Under the pieces are notes generated by a model. The model was not told where the DNA came from. It saw only the letters and a program-made list of their open reading frames with translations, and searched no databases. Below are positions 36,632 through 44,940 of a stretch of 64,000 nucleotides of DNA, piece by piece; position 1 is the stretch's first letter, and each line of letters begins with the position of its first letter. The stretch is from Candidatus Dormiibacter spiritus. Lineage in GTDB: Bacteria > Chloroflexota > Dormibacteria > Dormibacterales > Dormibacteraceae. The stretch spans positions 53,592 through 117,591 of the forward strand of contig QHBT01000037.1 of NCBI GenBank assembly GCA_003244185.1, in the 5' to 3' direction. The position numbers and the translations under genes are program-made.

Positions 36632-36933
36632 CACAGCCGAGCGTTTGCTTGGCACGGCATGTGTGCTCGTAGGCATCTGTCTATTCATGCGAGCGGTAGG
36701 GGTCCCATCTATGACCCATGGTTTCATTTGGCGGGGGCACTCGGGTTCATCCGAGTGCAGCCCGAGGGCGCGACTGGTCTGAGTTGGGTCCTCTACCTCC
36801 TCTACGGAGCAGTCGCGGCAGTCGTCGTTCAAAGGCTGACGGGGGTTTGGATAACCCGAAGAATGGCGCCGTCGTCTACGTCTGAGAAGGCCTCGGTGTC
36901 TCGACTAACTCGGGGATCGGACGCGCTAGGGTC

Positions 36934-37284
36934 TCAGAATGCAGGCGGAGACGGGTGCCGGGGCTCGTAGATTCCCAGCTCGCTGCCGCCGGGCAGCCTC
37001 AAGTAGGCGATGAGCCCGAAGCCCTGGTCGCTGACGGGGCGGGCAAGCTCCACACCCTTGCGCTCGAGTTCGTCGACGGTTGCCTTGACGTCGTCGCACA
37101 TCACGTAGAACTCGTGGCGCTGGGAACCCTCCACCGGGTGCAGGGCCAGCTCCGCCGGCGGCGCTGCGAAGATGAGCCAGCCATCGCCCGCGTCCACGAA
37201 GGGCCAGCCCAGCACGTCCCGAAAGAAGACGCGGTCCGCCTCAGCGTCTGCGCTGTAGATGATTGCGTGAAGTCCCTTGATCAT
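36934..37284 (-). CDS. VOC-family (glyoxalase/bleomycin resistance-like) protein
   Basis: 116 aa with an ATG start. A single vicinal-oxygen-chelate domain: KGLHAIIYSADAEADRVFFRDVLGWPFVD, LALHPVEG, HEFYVMCDDVKATVDELERKGV and the terminal GGSELGIYEPRHP with a metal-binding Glu. Substrate unknown; single-domain VOC proteins act as dimers. It is preceded by a leaderless-type promoter and faces away from vapBC. Confidence 0.87.
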   Translation of the reverse strand: MIKGLHAIIYSADAEADRVFFRDVLGWPFVDAGDGWLIFAAPPAELALHPVEGSQRHEFYVMCDDVKATVDELERKGVELARPVSDQGFGLIAYLRLPGGSELGIYEPRHPSPPAF

Positions 37285-37290
37285 GCGGGG

Positions 37291-37296
37291 ATCCTA
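37291..37296 (-). promoter_or_regulatory. -10 box of VOC gene, leaderless
   Basis: TAGGAT on the minus strand ends 6 nt before ATG 37284. Confidence 0.5.
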
Positions 37297-37429
37297 ACTC
37301 CCTGTCCTGTCGCATCGGCTGGTACGCGAGAGCACCGCAGTCGGGAAGGCACCAAGGGGCGGCCCCATCTCAGTTCCGGCGCTCCCAGGAGTCGCTCAGC
37401 CGCCACACTTCAAGGACTGAAAACCGAGC

Positions 37430-37446
37430 TTGACATATTGATGTCA
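37430..37446 (+). promoter_or_regulatory. vapBC promoter/operator palindrome
   Basis: TGACAT-ATTG-ATGTCA (37431-37446) is a perfect 6-4-6 palindrome and overlaps a TTGACA -35-like hexamer at 37430-37435, just upstream of the antitoxin. This fits autoregulation by a VapB ribbon-helix-helix dimer. Confidence 0.65.
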
Positions 37447-37465
37447 GCATGAGATGCTTCGATGC

Positions 37466-37708
37466 GTGAGAACCACGATCCGGCTGGATGACAATCTGCT
37501 CGCCCAGGCCAAAGCCGAAGCGGCCCGGTCCGGTCGCACCCTGACGGCGGTGATTGAGGATGCACTTCGCGCGGCGTTCGGACGGCCCACGGATGTGCTC
37601 AGGAAGCGGGTTGACCTTCCCACCTTCAAGGGCAATGGAGCTCTCCCCAAAGTTGACCTGGACAGCACCGCTGCGCTGTTGGATCTCATGGACGATGCTG
37701 CTCCCTGA
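37466..37708 (+). CDS. vapB: VapB-type antitoxin (ribbon-helix-helix)
   Basis: 80 aa from GTG 37466 (ATG 37454 adds four residues). The N-terminal RTTIRLDDNLLAQAKAEAAR and TLTAVIEDALRAAFG form the ribbon-helix-helix; the C-terminus (PKVDLDSTAALLDLMDD) is the acidic toxin-neutralising tail. It overlaps vapC by 14 nt, the usual antitoxin-first order. Confidence 0.88.
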   Translation: MRTTIRLDDNLLAQAKAEAARSGRTLTAVIEDALRAAFGRPTDVLRKRVDLPTFKGNGALPKVDLDSTAALLDLMDDAAP

Positions 37709-38123
37709 CGTGAACGTTCTCGTCTACGCCTTTCGGGAAGATACAGCGGATCACTCACGGTTCCGGAATTGGCTTCACGCGCTGGTCAACTCCGACCAGG
37801 CATACGGCCTGTCCGATCTTGTCTTGAGCGGTTTCGTCCGGGTTGTGACCCATCCCCGCATCTTTGGCAGGCCCACTCCGGTGGACTCTGCCCTTAGCTT
37901 CGTTGCCCAGCTTCGCCACCAACCCAACCGCATTCCGGTTCAACCAGGATCCCGGCATTGGGACATCTTCACCAGACTGTGTCGCGAAGCTGGAGCCAAG
38001 GGGAATCTGGTGCCGGACGCCTACCTCGCGGCGCTGGCCATCGAGTCGGGCAGCGAATGGATCACGACCGACCGTGACTACGCCCGGTTCCCCGGCCTCC
38101 GCTGGCGCCATCCTCTGACCTAA
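37695..38123 (+). CDS. vapC: VapC-type PIN-domain toxin
   Basis: 142 aa from ATG 37695. PIN acidic residues: Asp in LLPDVNVLVYAFR, the mid-domain acidic position in LSDLVLSGFVRVVTHPRIF (Asp where Glu is usual), Asp in VPDAYLAALAIE and TTDRDYARFPGL. VapC toxins are Mg-dependent RNases cutting tRNA or rRNA. All four acidic positions are filled, so it should be active. It is next to gene remnants, a typical accessory position. Confidence 0.9.
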   Translation: MLLPDVNVLVYAFREDTADHSRFRNWLHALVNSDQAYGLSDLVLSGFVRVVTHPRIFGRPTPVDSALSFVAQLRHQPNRIPVQPGSRHWDIFTRLCREAGAKGNLVPDAYLAALAIESGSEWITTDRDYARFPGLRWRHPLT

Positions 38124-38202
38124 GACGTCTGGCATCAACAACGCAATATCGGTTAACCGCGCCTGCGGACCTTAGGCCGGCCAGGCGCGAAGTCACGTGC
38201 TG

Positions 38203-39492
38203 TCAGCCGATGTCTGGCGGGCGGACGAAGCCGAACCCGTCCTCTGCCTCCAGGCTTTGGGCCAGGTCCAGCAGCGCCCAGTCCTGGCCGAAACCGCCGA
38301 TCAGCTGCACACCCACCGGAAGGCCGTCGGCGAAGCCGGCCGGCACCGACACGGCCGGCAGCCCGGCGAAGCTGACAGGCAGCACGAACTGGGTGTACTC
38401 GCTCCACTCAGCCGAGAGAAAGGTGGGGACTGCTTCGATCGCCATGGGCAGCCTGCCGAGGGTGGGACTGAGGATCGCATCCCAGCGCGTCAACTGTTCT
38501 CGCAGCGCGGCGCCGGCCGCCAGGCCTGACTCAAGTGCAGATAGGTAGTCGGTCAGCGCCAGCCGCCGGCCGGCGGCGATCAGCCTGCCCGCGGATTCGC
38601 CGTATTCGGAGGGGTCGCCGGGCTGGCTGGCGACAGAGGCGGGGCGGACCACCTGATAGGCCCTCGCGAACGTTTCGGGGTCCCAATCCACTTCGCCCAG
38701 CTCGTGGCCGAGCCCGCTGAGCGCCAGCGCCGCCCGGTTGCAGGCGGCGGCGCATTCCGGCGCGATCGGCCGGCTGCTCTGGCGGACGACGCCTATGCGC
38801 AGTGGGCGGGAAGCTGCATTCGGTGGCACCTGTGGGGCGGCCAAAAAGGCCAGCACCAGGCGCAGGTCGGCCACCGAGCGGGCCAGAGGGCCCTGGACCG
38901 AGAGCCCTGTCGGATCCGGCTGCTCGTCCGCCACGAGCCCGCGAGAGGGCCGGAGGCCCACCACCCCGCAGCAGGCGGAGGGAATGCGGATTGAGCCGCC
39001 CATGTCGTCGCCCGTGGCAAAGGTGCAGAGGCCGGCAGCCACGGCGGCGCCGCTGCCGCCGCTGGAGCCACCCGGCGTGATCCCGTGCCGCCAGGGGTTG
39101 TGGGCGGGAGGGAAGAGCGGGTTGGTGGTGCCCACTGCCGCTGCCAGCTCGGGCAGATTGCTCTTGCCCAGGATGGCCGCCCCCTGACGGCGGAGGCGGC
39201 TGACCGCGATGGCGTCGTGATCGGCCACCCGAGCGCTATAGCGGGGCGAGCCATGCGTCCATGGCATTCCGGTCACCGGTTGGGTGTCCTTGACTGCCAC
39301 GCTGGTGCCCGCGAGGAGACCGGCGCCCGAGGCGGCCAGTGGATCGACGTGAACGTAGGCCGCGAGCGCGGGATTGAGGCCGGCAATGCGCTCCAGGTGG
39401 GCAGCGACGACATCGCCTGACTGGATCTCGCCTGCTGCCAGGAGGCTGCGGATCTCAGTGGCTGTGAGCCAGGCGAGTTCCTGCTTGGTCAT
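38203..39492 (-). CDS. Amidase-signature family hydrolase
   Basis: 429 aa from ATG 39492; ATG 39510 would add six residues. The Ser-cisSer-Lys triad is visible: Lys in TSVAVKDTQ, cis-Ser in TPGGSSGGSGAAVAAG and nucleophile Ser in GDDMGGSIRIPSACCGVVG. GatA-like enzymes hydrolyse varied amides; no gatB or gatC is present, and 429 aa is short for GatA, so a stand-alone amidase is likely. It diverges from the HhH-GPD gene with 16 bp between starts. Confidence 0.9.
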   Translation of the reverse strand: MTKQELAWLTATEIRSLLAAGEIQSGDVVAAHLERIAGLNPALAAYVHVDPLAASGAGLLAGTSVAVKDTQPVTGMPWTHGSPRYSARVADHDAIAVSRLRRQGAAILGKSNLPELAAAVGTTNPLFPPAHNPWRHGITPGGSSGGSGAAVAAGLCTFATGDDMGGSIRIPSACCGVVGLRPSRGLVADEQPDPTGLSVQGPLARSVADLRLVLAFLAAPQVPPNAASRPLRIGVVRQSSRPIAPECAAACNRAALALSGLGHELGEVDWDPETFARAYQVVRPASVASQPGDPSEYGESAGRLIAAGRRLALTDYLSALESGLAAGAALREQLTRWDAILSPTLGRLPMAIEAVPTFLSAEWSEYTQFVLPVSFAGLPAVSVPAGFADGLPVGVQLIGGFGQDWALLDLAQSLEAEDGFGFVRPPDIG

Positions 39493-39508
39493 GCGCGATG
39501 ATTCTCCC

Positions 39509-40054
39509 ATGAGCATCACCTGGACCGGCCACCCGGAAGCCGATCGATTGCTGGAGTCAGACCCTCTCGCCCTCCTGATCGGGCTGGTGCTGGATCAGCA
39601 GGTGAAGATGGAGAAGGCCTTCTCAGGTCCCTACGAGCTGCGGAAACGGCTCGGCCACCTCGAGGCAGAGCGGATTGCGCGGATGGACCCTGACCGGCTG
39701 GCCGATGTCTTCCGTGAGCGGCCGGCGCTCCACCGTTTCCCGGGCAACATGGCCAAGCGCGTGCAGCAGCTCTGCCAGGTGGTGAGTGAGGAGTACGGCG
39801 GCCGGGCGGACAGAGTCTGGCGGGAAGCCGCCTCGGGTGAGGCCTTGGCGCAGCGCATCGCTCGACTGCCCGGTTTCGGTGAGCAGAAGACAAAGATCAC
39901 TGTGGCTGTCCTGGCCAAGAAGTTCGATGTGAAGCCGGAGGGCTGGCGGCGCTACTCCGCCGATTGGCACACGATTGCCGACGTCGACTCCCCCCAGTCG
40001 ATGGCAGAAGCCCGGGACGTGAAACGTCGGATGAAGGCCGAAGGCAAGGCCTGA
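39509..40054 (+). CDS. HhH-GPD base-excision repair-type protein
   Basis: 181 aa from ATG 39509. It begins ITWTGHPEADRLLESDPLAL and continues LIGLVLDQQVKMEKAFSGPY, then RFPGNMAKRVQQLC, with a helix-hairpin-helix at LPGFGEQKTKITVAVLAKKF. This matches an uncharacterised HhH-GPD subfamily of DNA glycosylases common in Actinobacteria. After the hairpin, WRRYSADWHTIADVDSPQS supplies the Asp region of the GPD motif. Substrate unknown. Convergent with the racemase gene. Confidence 0.85.
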   Translation: MSITWTGHPEADRLLESDPLALLIGLVLDQQVKMEKAFSGPYELRKRLGHLEAERIARMDPDRLADVFRERPALHRFPGNMAKRVQQLCQVVSEEYGGRADRVWREAASGEALAQRIARLPGFGEQKTKITVAVLAKKFDVKPEGWRRYSADWHTIADVDSPQSMAEARDVKRRMKAEGKA

Positions 40055-40061
40055 GCCGGTC

Positions 40062-40078
40062 GGCAGCGGCGAGCTGCC
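40062..40078. terminator. Short hairpin between convergent genes
   Basis: GGCAGC-GGCGA-GCTGCC forms a 6-bp stem with a 5-nt loop in the 28-bp gap between the HhH-GPD and racemase stops. There is no T-run, so its role as a bidirectional terminator is a guess. Confidence 0.35.
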
Positions 40079-40082
40079 CAGA

Positions 40083-41057
40083 TCAGCGGAGCAGGAAGCC
40101 GGGTCCGAGGGGGTCGGTTGGTTCCAGGAAGAACTCGTGGCGGCCGGTCAGGTGCGCGCTGCCCTCGATGTCGGTGACCACAGCCGGCAGGTGCGCCACC
40201 TGGGTCTCCTCGACGATCCGGCCGGTGAACTCGGAGTTGACGATGGAGCGGTGCTTGAGAACGTCGCCCAAGCCCAATTCACCGGTCGCGTGTAGAAGCG
40301 CTAAGCGGGCCGAGGTGCCGCTGCCACAGGGTGAGCGATCCACCTCACCGTTGGCGAAGATCGTCACATTGCGGTCGTCCTGAGTCCAGATCACGCCGTA
40401 GATGTCGCGCAGCGCCGGCTCCAGCGGGTGGAAGATGCCACCCCGAGCGTTGAGCGCGGCCTTCACCTCCCGACCGGCGGTGACCAGCCGGTCCAGATTC
40501 TGGGCGGTGATGGCGACTGGCGCCGGCGCGATCGCGTAGAAGGCGCCGCCGTAGGCGATGTCCACCTTCATGCCCACCACCGGCACCGATCTCTGGAGCA
40601 CGAACGAGGGCACGTTGCGGAAGCGAACGGAGGTCACATCGCCCCCTTCCAGGCTGGCCCAGGTGGGAAGCCGGCCGGAGGGCACGTCGACCAGCACTCT
40701 GGCAGCTGAACATCCGTCCGGCCGAAAGACCCTGCCGCTTTCCAACGCCCAGGTGACGAGCGCGATGGTGCCGTGACCGCAGGCCGTGGAGAAGCCCGCG
40801 TTGTGAAAGAAGAGCACGCCCAAATCGGCTCCCGCATCCACTGGGGCGGTCAGAAAACAGCCGTACATGTCGGCATGGCCCCGAGGCTCCTGCACCAGCA
40901 TCCGCCGCGTCCTGTCAAGATGCTCCTCGGCCCAAGCCCGCTTGGCCAGCATGGTTTCTCCGCGCGGCGGCGATACGCCGGAGGTGACTATGCGGAACGG
41001 CTCCCCCGCCGTGTGGTAGTCAACCGTCCTGATAGACTCGGTGCCGGGCTGAGACAT
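40083..41057 (-). CDS. Proline racemase / 4-hydroxyproline epimerase family
   Basis: 324 aa with an ATG start. Both catalytic cysteines are present: STACGHGTIAL and RSPCGSGTSARLA, which distinguishes racemases/epimerases from the Thr-containing hydroxyproline dehydratase. The N-terminus TVDYHTAGEPFRIV and DIYGVIWTQDDRNVTIFANG are typical. It inverts the alpha carbon of proline or hydroxyproline. An FAD-dependent DAO-family enzyme is 12 kb away, not adjacent, so a hydroxyproline pathway is not shown. Confidence 0.9.
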   Translation of the reverse strand: MSQPGTESIRTVDYHTAGEPFRIVTSGVSPPRGETMLAKRAWAEEHLDRTRRMLVQEPRGHADMYGCFLTAPVDAGADLGVLFFHNAGFSTACGHGTIALVTWALESGRVFRPDGCSAARVLVDVPSGRLPTWASLEGGDVTSVRFRNVPSFVLQRSVPVVGMKVDIAYGGAFYAIAPAPVAITAQNLDRLVTAGREVKAALNARGGIFHPLEPALRDIYGVIWTQDDRNVTIFANGEVDRSPCGSGTSARLALLHATGELGLGDVLKHRSIVNSEFTGRIVEETQVAHLPAVVTDIEGSAHLTGRHEFFLEPTDPLGPGFLLR

Positions 41058-41069
41058 GCTCAGCCGAGA

Positions 41070-41100
41070 TTAGACGAGACCAGCGTTAGACCAGTTCTAG
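41070..41100. promoter_or_regulatory. Repeat-bearing intergenic region before trpE
   Basis: TTAGAC occurs at 41070 and 41086, and GACCAG at 41078 and 41089, followed by TTCTAG. This 50-bp gap separates the racemase and trpE starts and must contain both promoters; the repeats may be a regulator site. No attenuator or T-box is visible. Confidence 0.35.
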
Positions 41101-41107
41101 TGACGAG

Positions 41108-42523
41108 ATGAGCCTTATCCCTGCCTCGGCGGAGTCTGCGCGCCCGCTGCCAGCACGAACGCCACTGGTGCCTGTGCACCGTGACCTGCTGGCGGACATG
41201 CTCACTCCGGTTCGTGCCTACGCCCTGCTCTGCGCGCCCGATGCGCCGGGCTTTCTGCTGGAGAGCGTGGAGGGCGGTGAGCGGCTGGCGCGCTACTCCT
41301 TCATCGGCCACCAGCCGGTTCCTCTGGAGCTGGGGGAGGGAGATCCACTTCCTGCCCTGCGCCAGGTCGCCTGCGAGCAGGTGGTTGACGCCGCCGGCAT
41401 GCCTCGCTTTCTGGGCGGCGCCGTCGGCTACCTGGGCTGGGAGAGCGCCCGCCACTTCGAGCGATTGCCCCAGGCGGCAGGCCCCGGACCGCCGCTGCCT
41501 GAGAGCGCCTTCCTGCGGGCTGAGAGCCTGGCGGTGTTCGATCACGTCCTGCAGCGGCTCCGCCTCATCACCCTCCATCGGCCCGACCGGGAGGACCGCT
41601 CCGCCGCTGAGCGCCGCCTGGACGAGATGGAGGCGAAGCTGGCGGCCGAGCCGCCAACGCCGCCCGCCAAGCCGGCGGCTCAAGACGACGCGTGGACATC
41701 CAACCTAGGGCAGGAGCGCTACGAGCGGATGGTGGAAGCCGCCCGAGTCCACATCCTGGCCGGCGACGCTTTTCAGGTGGTGCTGTCCCAGCGCTTTCGG
41801 AAGCCGCTGGCCGCGCGGCCCTTTGACGTCTACCGCTGCCTTCGCGGGGTAAATCCATCGCCCTACATGTTCTTCGTCGCCTTCGGCGGCGGCCGCCACA
41901 TAGTCGGCACCTCGCCTGAGGTCTTGGTGCGGGTGGAGGCGGGGGAGATCACCACTCGCCCGCTGGCCGGCACCCGGCGGCGGGACCTGGACCCCGCCCA
42001 TGACGAGGCGCTGGAGCGGGAGCTGCTGACCGACCAAAAGGAGCGGGCGGAGCACGTGATGCTGGTCGACCTGGGCCGCAACGATGTGGGCCGGGTGGCC
42101 GCGCCGGGCAGCGTGCGGGTCCCCCGTTTGATGGAGGTCGAGCGTTACTCCCACGTCATGCACATCAGCTCCACTGTGACCGGCCGCCTGGCGCGCGGCC
42201 AGGATTCGCTGGCCGCTGTTCGCGCCACCTTCCCGGCCGGCACGCTCTCGGGGGCGCCCAAGATTCGGGCGATGGAGATCATCGCCGAACTGGAGCCGGA
42301 ACGGCGCGGACCTTACGGCGGCGCGCTTGGCTACGTCGGCTTCGGCGGCAACCTGGATCTCGCCATCACCCTGCGCTCGATAGTCATAGCTGACGGCATC
42401 GCCTACGTCCAGTCGGGCGCCGGCATAGTGGCCGATTCCGAACCCCCTCGCGAGCACCAGGAGACGCTGGACAAGGCGGGCGCAATGTTCGCGGCCGTCG
42501 AGCGGGCGGAGGCGATGCCATGA
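41108..42523 (+). CDS. trpE: Anthranilate synthase component I
   Basis: 471 aa from ATG. N-terminal regulatory part: GFLLESVEGGERLARYSFIG, where LLES resembles the Trp-binding loop. The chorismate-binding core has AGDAFQVVLSQRF, GTSPEVLVRVE, RPLAGTRRRD, HVMLVDLGRNDVGRVA, FPAGTLSGAPKIRAMEII and GIVADSEPPREHQET. With TrpG it makes anthranilate from chorismate. First gene of a 12-kb aromatic cluster, overlapping trpG by 4 nt. Confidence 0.96.
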   Translation: MSLIPASAESARPLPARTPLVPVHRDLLADMLTPVRAYALLCAPDAPGFLLESVEGGERLARYSFIGHQPVPLELGEGDPLPALRQVACEQVVDAAGMPRFLGGAVGYLGWESARHFERLPQAAGPGPPLPESAFLRAESLAVFDHVLQRLRLITLHRPDREDRSAAERRLDEMEAKLAAEPPTPPAKPAAQDDAWTSNLGQERYERMVEAARVHILAGDAFQVVLSQRFRKPLAARPFDVYRCLRGVNPSPYMFFVAFGGGRHIVGTSPEVLVRVEAGEITTRPLAGTRRRDLDPAHDEALERELLTDQKERAEHVMLVDLGRNDVGRVAAPGSVRVPRLMEVERYSHVMHISSTVTGRLARGQDSLAAVRATFPAGTLSGAPKIRAMEIIAELEPERRGPYGGALGYVGFGGNLDLAITLRSIVIADGIAYVQSGAGIVADSEPPREHQETLDKAGAMFAAVERAEAMP

Positions 42524-43083
42524 AGCGCGTCGCCGTCTTGGACAACTACGACAGCTTCACCTACAACCTGGTTCAGCAGCTGGCCGGTTTGGACTGCGAG
42601 ACCATGGTGTTCCGGAACGATGTGGTCGAACCCGAGGCCCTGGCGGCGTTCGACGCGCTGGTCATCTCGCCGGGCCCAGGCCGGCCTGAGTGCGCAGGCA
42701 TCTGCCTGGCAGCCATCCGCCGACTCAGCGGCAGCATGCCCATTCTCGGCGTCTGCCTGGGCCATCAGGCCCTGGCGGCAGCCTTTGGCGGTCGCGTCGT
42801 CAGCCATACTCCGGTTCACGGCAAGACCTCGCTGGTCAGCCACCGCGGCTCAGACGTCTTTCGCAACCTCCCGGATCCGCTGCAGGCGACCCGCTACCAT
42901 TCGCTGATAGTCGAAGAGGCCAGCCTGCCCGTCGAGCTCGAGCCGACCGCCTGGGATCCTGACGGCGTGATCATGGGTCTCGCCCACCGCCGGCATCCGA
43001 GCTTTGGCGTGCAGTTTCATCCCGAGTCGATCCTCACCCCCGATGGTTCCCGGCTGCTGGCGAACTTCCTGGCGCTGGCGTGA
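42520..43083 (+). CDS. trpG: Anthranilate synthase glutamine amidotransferase
   Basis: 187 aa. Class I amidotransferase: LDNYDSFTYNLVQQL, SPGPGRPE, nucleophile Cys in GVCLGHQALAAAFG, and the His-Glu pair in FGVQFHPESILTPDG. It supplies ammonia to TrpE and could also serve PabB, as in many bacteria with one TrpG/PabA. It overlaps trpE (ATGA) and trpD (GTGA). Confidence 0.96.
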   Translation: MKRVAVLDNYDSFTYNLVQQLAGLDCETMVFRNDVVEPEALAAFDALVISPGPGRPECAGICLAAIRRLSGSMPILGVCLGHQALAAAFGGRVVSHTPVHGKTSLVSHRGSDVFRNLPDPLQATRYHSLIVEEASLPVELEPTAWDPDGVIMGLAHRRHPSFGVQFHPESILTPDGSRLLANFLALA

Positions 43084-44099
43084 TCGAGTACCTCTCGCAA
43101 TTGGCCCGCGGCCAGGACCTGAGCGAGGCGGATGCGGCGCAGGCGATGGAGCAGATCATGCGGGACGAGGCAGCCCCCAGTCAGATCGCGGGCTTCCTGA
43201 TGGCGCTGCGGGTGAAGGGCGAGACGGTGGAGGAGATCACCGGCCTGGCCCGAACGGCTCGCCGGCTGGCGACCCCGATCGAGATTCCGGATCCCGCCTC
43301 GCTGCTGGATGTGGTGGGAACCGGGGGCGACGGATCAGGCAGCTTCAACATCTCCACCCTCTCGGCGATAGTGGCCGCCGCCTGCGGCGCCAGGGTGGCC
43401 AAGCACGGGAACCGAGCTGCTTCTTCACTCTGCGGCAGCGCTGACGTTCTGGAGGCGCTGGAGGTTCGCATCGACCTGAAGCCCGACGGTGTGGCGCGCT
43501 GCGTTGAGGAGGCTGGTATCGGCTTTCTCTTCGCACCGCTCTTCCATCCCTCGTTCCGCTTCGCAGGCGTGCCCAGGCGCGAGCTCGGGGTGAGGACGGT
43601 GTTCAACATCCTGGGGCCGCTCTGCAACCCGGCAGGTGCCGGTCTGCTGGCCCTCGGTGTGCCGGAGGCCGAGCTGGGCCGCCGGATGGCCGACGTGCTC
43701 GGTCGGGTCGGCAGCCGGCGCGCGCTCGTCTTCCAGGGCGAGGGCCTGGACGAGCTGAGCACCGCCGGCCCTTCGCTGGTGATCGAGATGATCGAAGGGG
43801 ACCGGCGCGAGTACCAGCTGGACCCCCGCGAGCTGAACCTGGCTCCGGCGGATAAGGAGGACCTGCGCGGTGGCACAGCCGAGGTGAACGCCCGCATCGC
43901 CCGCGAACTGCTGGCCGGGGCGAAGGGCCCCAAGCGGGACATCCTCCTGCTCAACTCCAGCGCCGCGCTGCGCGCCGCCGGCTTGAGCCAGGGGTGGAAG
44001 GAGGGCCTGGGCCTGGCGGCTGAAGCCATCGACAGCGGTCGCGCCGCAGCGGTCCTGGACGGTTGGGCGCGGACCTCGCAAACGCTGGCCGCCGTTTGA
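43080..44099 (+). CDS. trpD: Anthranilate phosphoribosyltransferase
   Basis: 339 aa with a GTG start. PRPP site VVGTGGDGSGSFNISTLSA, then KHGNRAASSLCGSADVLEAL, FLFAPLFHPSF, LGVRTVFNILGPLCNPA and FQGEGLDELS. It joins anthranilate to PRPP. It is coupled to trpG and trpC by 4-nt overlaps. Confidence 0.96.
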   Translation: MIEYLSQLARGQDLSEADAAQAMEQIMRDEAAPSQIAGFLMALRVKGETVEEITGLARTARRLATPIEIPDPASLLDVVGTGGDGSGSFNISTLSAIVAAACGARVAKHGNRAASSLCGSADVLEALEVRIDLKPDGVARCVEEAGIGFLFAPLFHPSFRFAGVPRRELGVRTVFNILGPLCNPAGAGLLALGVPEAELGRRMADVLGRVGSRRALVFQGEGLDELSTAGPSLVIEMIEGDRREYQLDPRELNLAPADKEDLRGGTAEVNARIARELLAGAKGPKRDILLLNSSAALRAAGLSQGWKEGLGLAAEAIDSGRAAAVLDGWARTSQTLAAV

Positions 44100-44905
44100 G
44101 CAGCCGCAGCTCAGTCCTACCGGCCACCACGCCGGACCTGCTTCGGCGGCTGGTCGCCGAGGCGGAGGTTGAAGTTGCCCGACGCCGGGCGCGGGAGCCG
44201 GAAGCTGTCCTGGCGGCGAAGGCCGCCGCGCAGCCCAGCGCCCTGGATCTGGCCGCTGCGCTCAGGGGTGGACGGCTGCGCGTCATCGCCGAATGCAAGG
44301 CGCGCACGCCTCTCCTTGGCGTGCTGGCCCCGGACTACCGGCCGGGCCGCTTGGCAGCTGCCTACCAGGCCGCCGGCGCGGCGGCCATCTCCGTGCTCTG
44401 CCAGGAGACCAGCTTCGGCGGCAGCCCCGAGCACCTGGCGGAGGTTCGGCGCGAAGTCACCGTGCCGATCCTGCGCAAGGACTTCGTCGTGAGCGAGCAC
44501 CAACTGCTCGAAGCGCGGGCGCAGGGGGCCGACGCCGTGCTGCTCATCGTCGCCGCCTTGGCTCCGCTCCGGCTGGGCGAACTCCTGGCGGCCTCTCGCG
44601 GGCTGGGGCTGCAGGCCCTGGTCGAGGTGCACTCCGAGGCCGAGGTGGAGACGGCGCTCAGCGCCGGTGCTGCCCTGGTCGGCGTGAATCATCGCGATCT
44701 GATGACCTTCCAGGTCGACCTGGGCCTCAGCGAGCGGCTCCGGCCGCTGGTCCCGGAGTCGGTGGTGCTGGTGGCCGAGAGCGGCATCCACGATGCGGCG
44801 GCGGCGCGCCGGATGCTGGAGGCCGGAGTGGACGCCATCCTCGTCGGCGAGGCGCTCATGCGGGCTGCGGATCCGGCTGAGAAGCTGGGCGAGCTGCGCG
44901 TCTGA
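44096..44905 (+). CDS. trpC: Indole-3-glycerol phosphate synthase
   Basis: 269 aa from TTG 44096, which overlaps the trpD stop (TTGA); an upstream in-frame codon at 44063 is unlikely. TIM-barrel catalytic residues are present: Lys in IAECKARTPLLG (usually EIKRASP), Lys in ILRKDFVV, Glu in ALVEVHSEAE, and VGVNHRDL and LVAESGI for substrate contacts. The first motif is more divergent than usual, but its Lys is kept. It closes the indole ring in tryptophan synthesis. Confidence 0.94.
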   Translation: MSSRSSVLPATTPDLLRRLVAEAEVEVARRRAREPEAVLAAKAAAQPSALDLAAALRGGRLRVIAECKARTPLLGVLAPDYRPGRLAAAYQAAGAAAISVLCQETSFGGSPEHLAEVRREVTVPILRKDFVVSEHQLLEARAQGADAVLLIVAALAPLRLGELLAASRGLGLQALVEVHSEAEVETALSAGAALVGVNHRDLMTFQVDLGLSERLRPLVPESVVLVAESGIHDAAAARRMLEAGVDAILVGEALMRAADPAEKLGELRV

Positions 44906-44940
44906 ACTGCTCTGTAGTGCATCCTGCAGACTCAGCCGCT

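Larger units (their letters stand above)
35458..36933. other. Gene-remnant region without an intact gene
   Basis: About 1.5 kb with no complete gene. It contains an epoxide hydrolase C-terminal remnant, an AAA/SMC-like ATPase remnant and an ABC ATPase head, described separately. A short coding-like tail (NLPIIEELCSDWFSDELQ, near 35600-35667) and one hydrophobic stretch (LSWVLYLLYGAVAAVVVQ, near 36778-36833) are also visible. Parts around 36170-36640 look less GC-rich than the neighbours. No transposase or terminal repeats were found. Confidence 0.7.
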
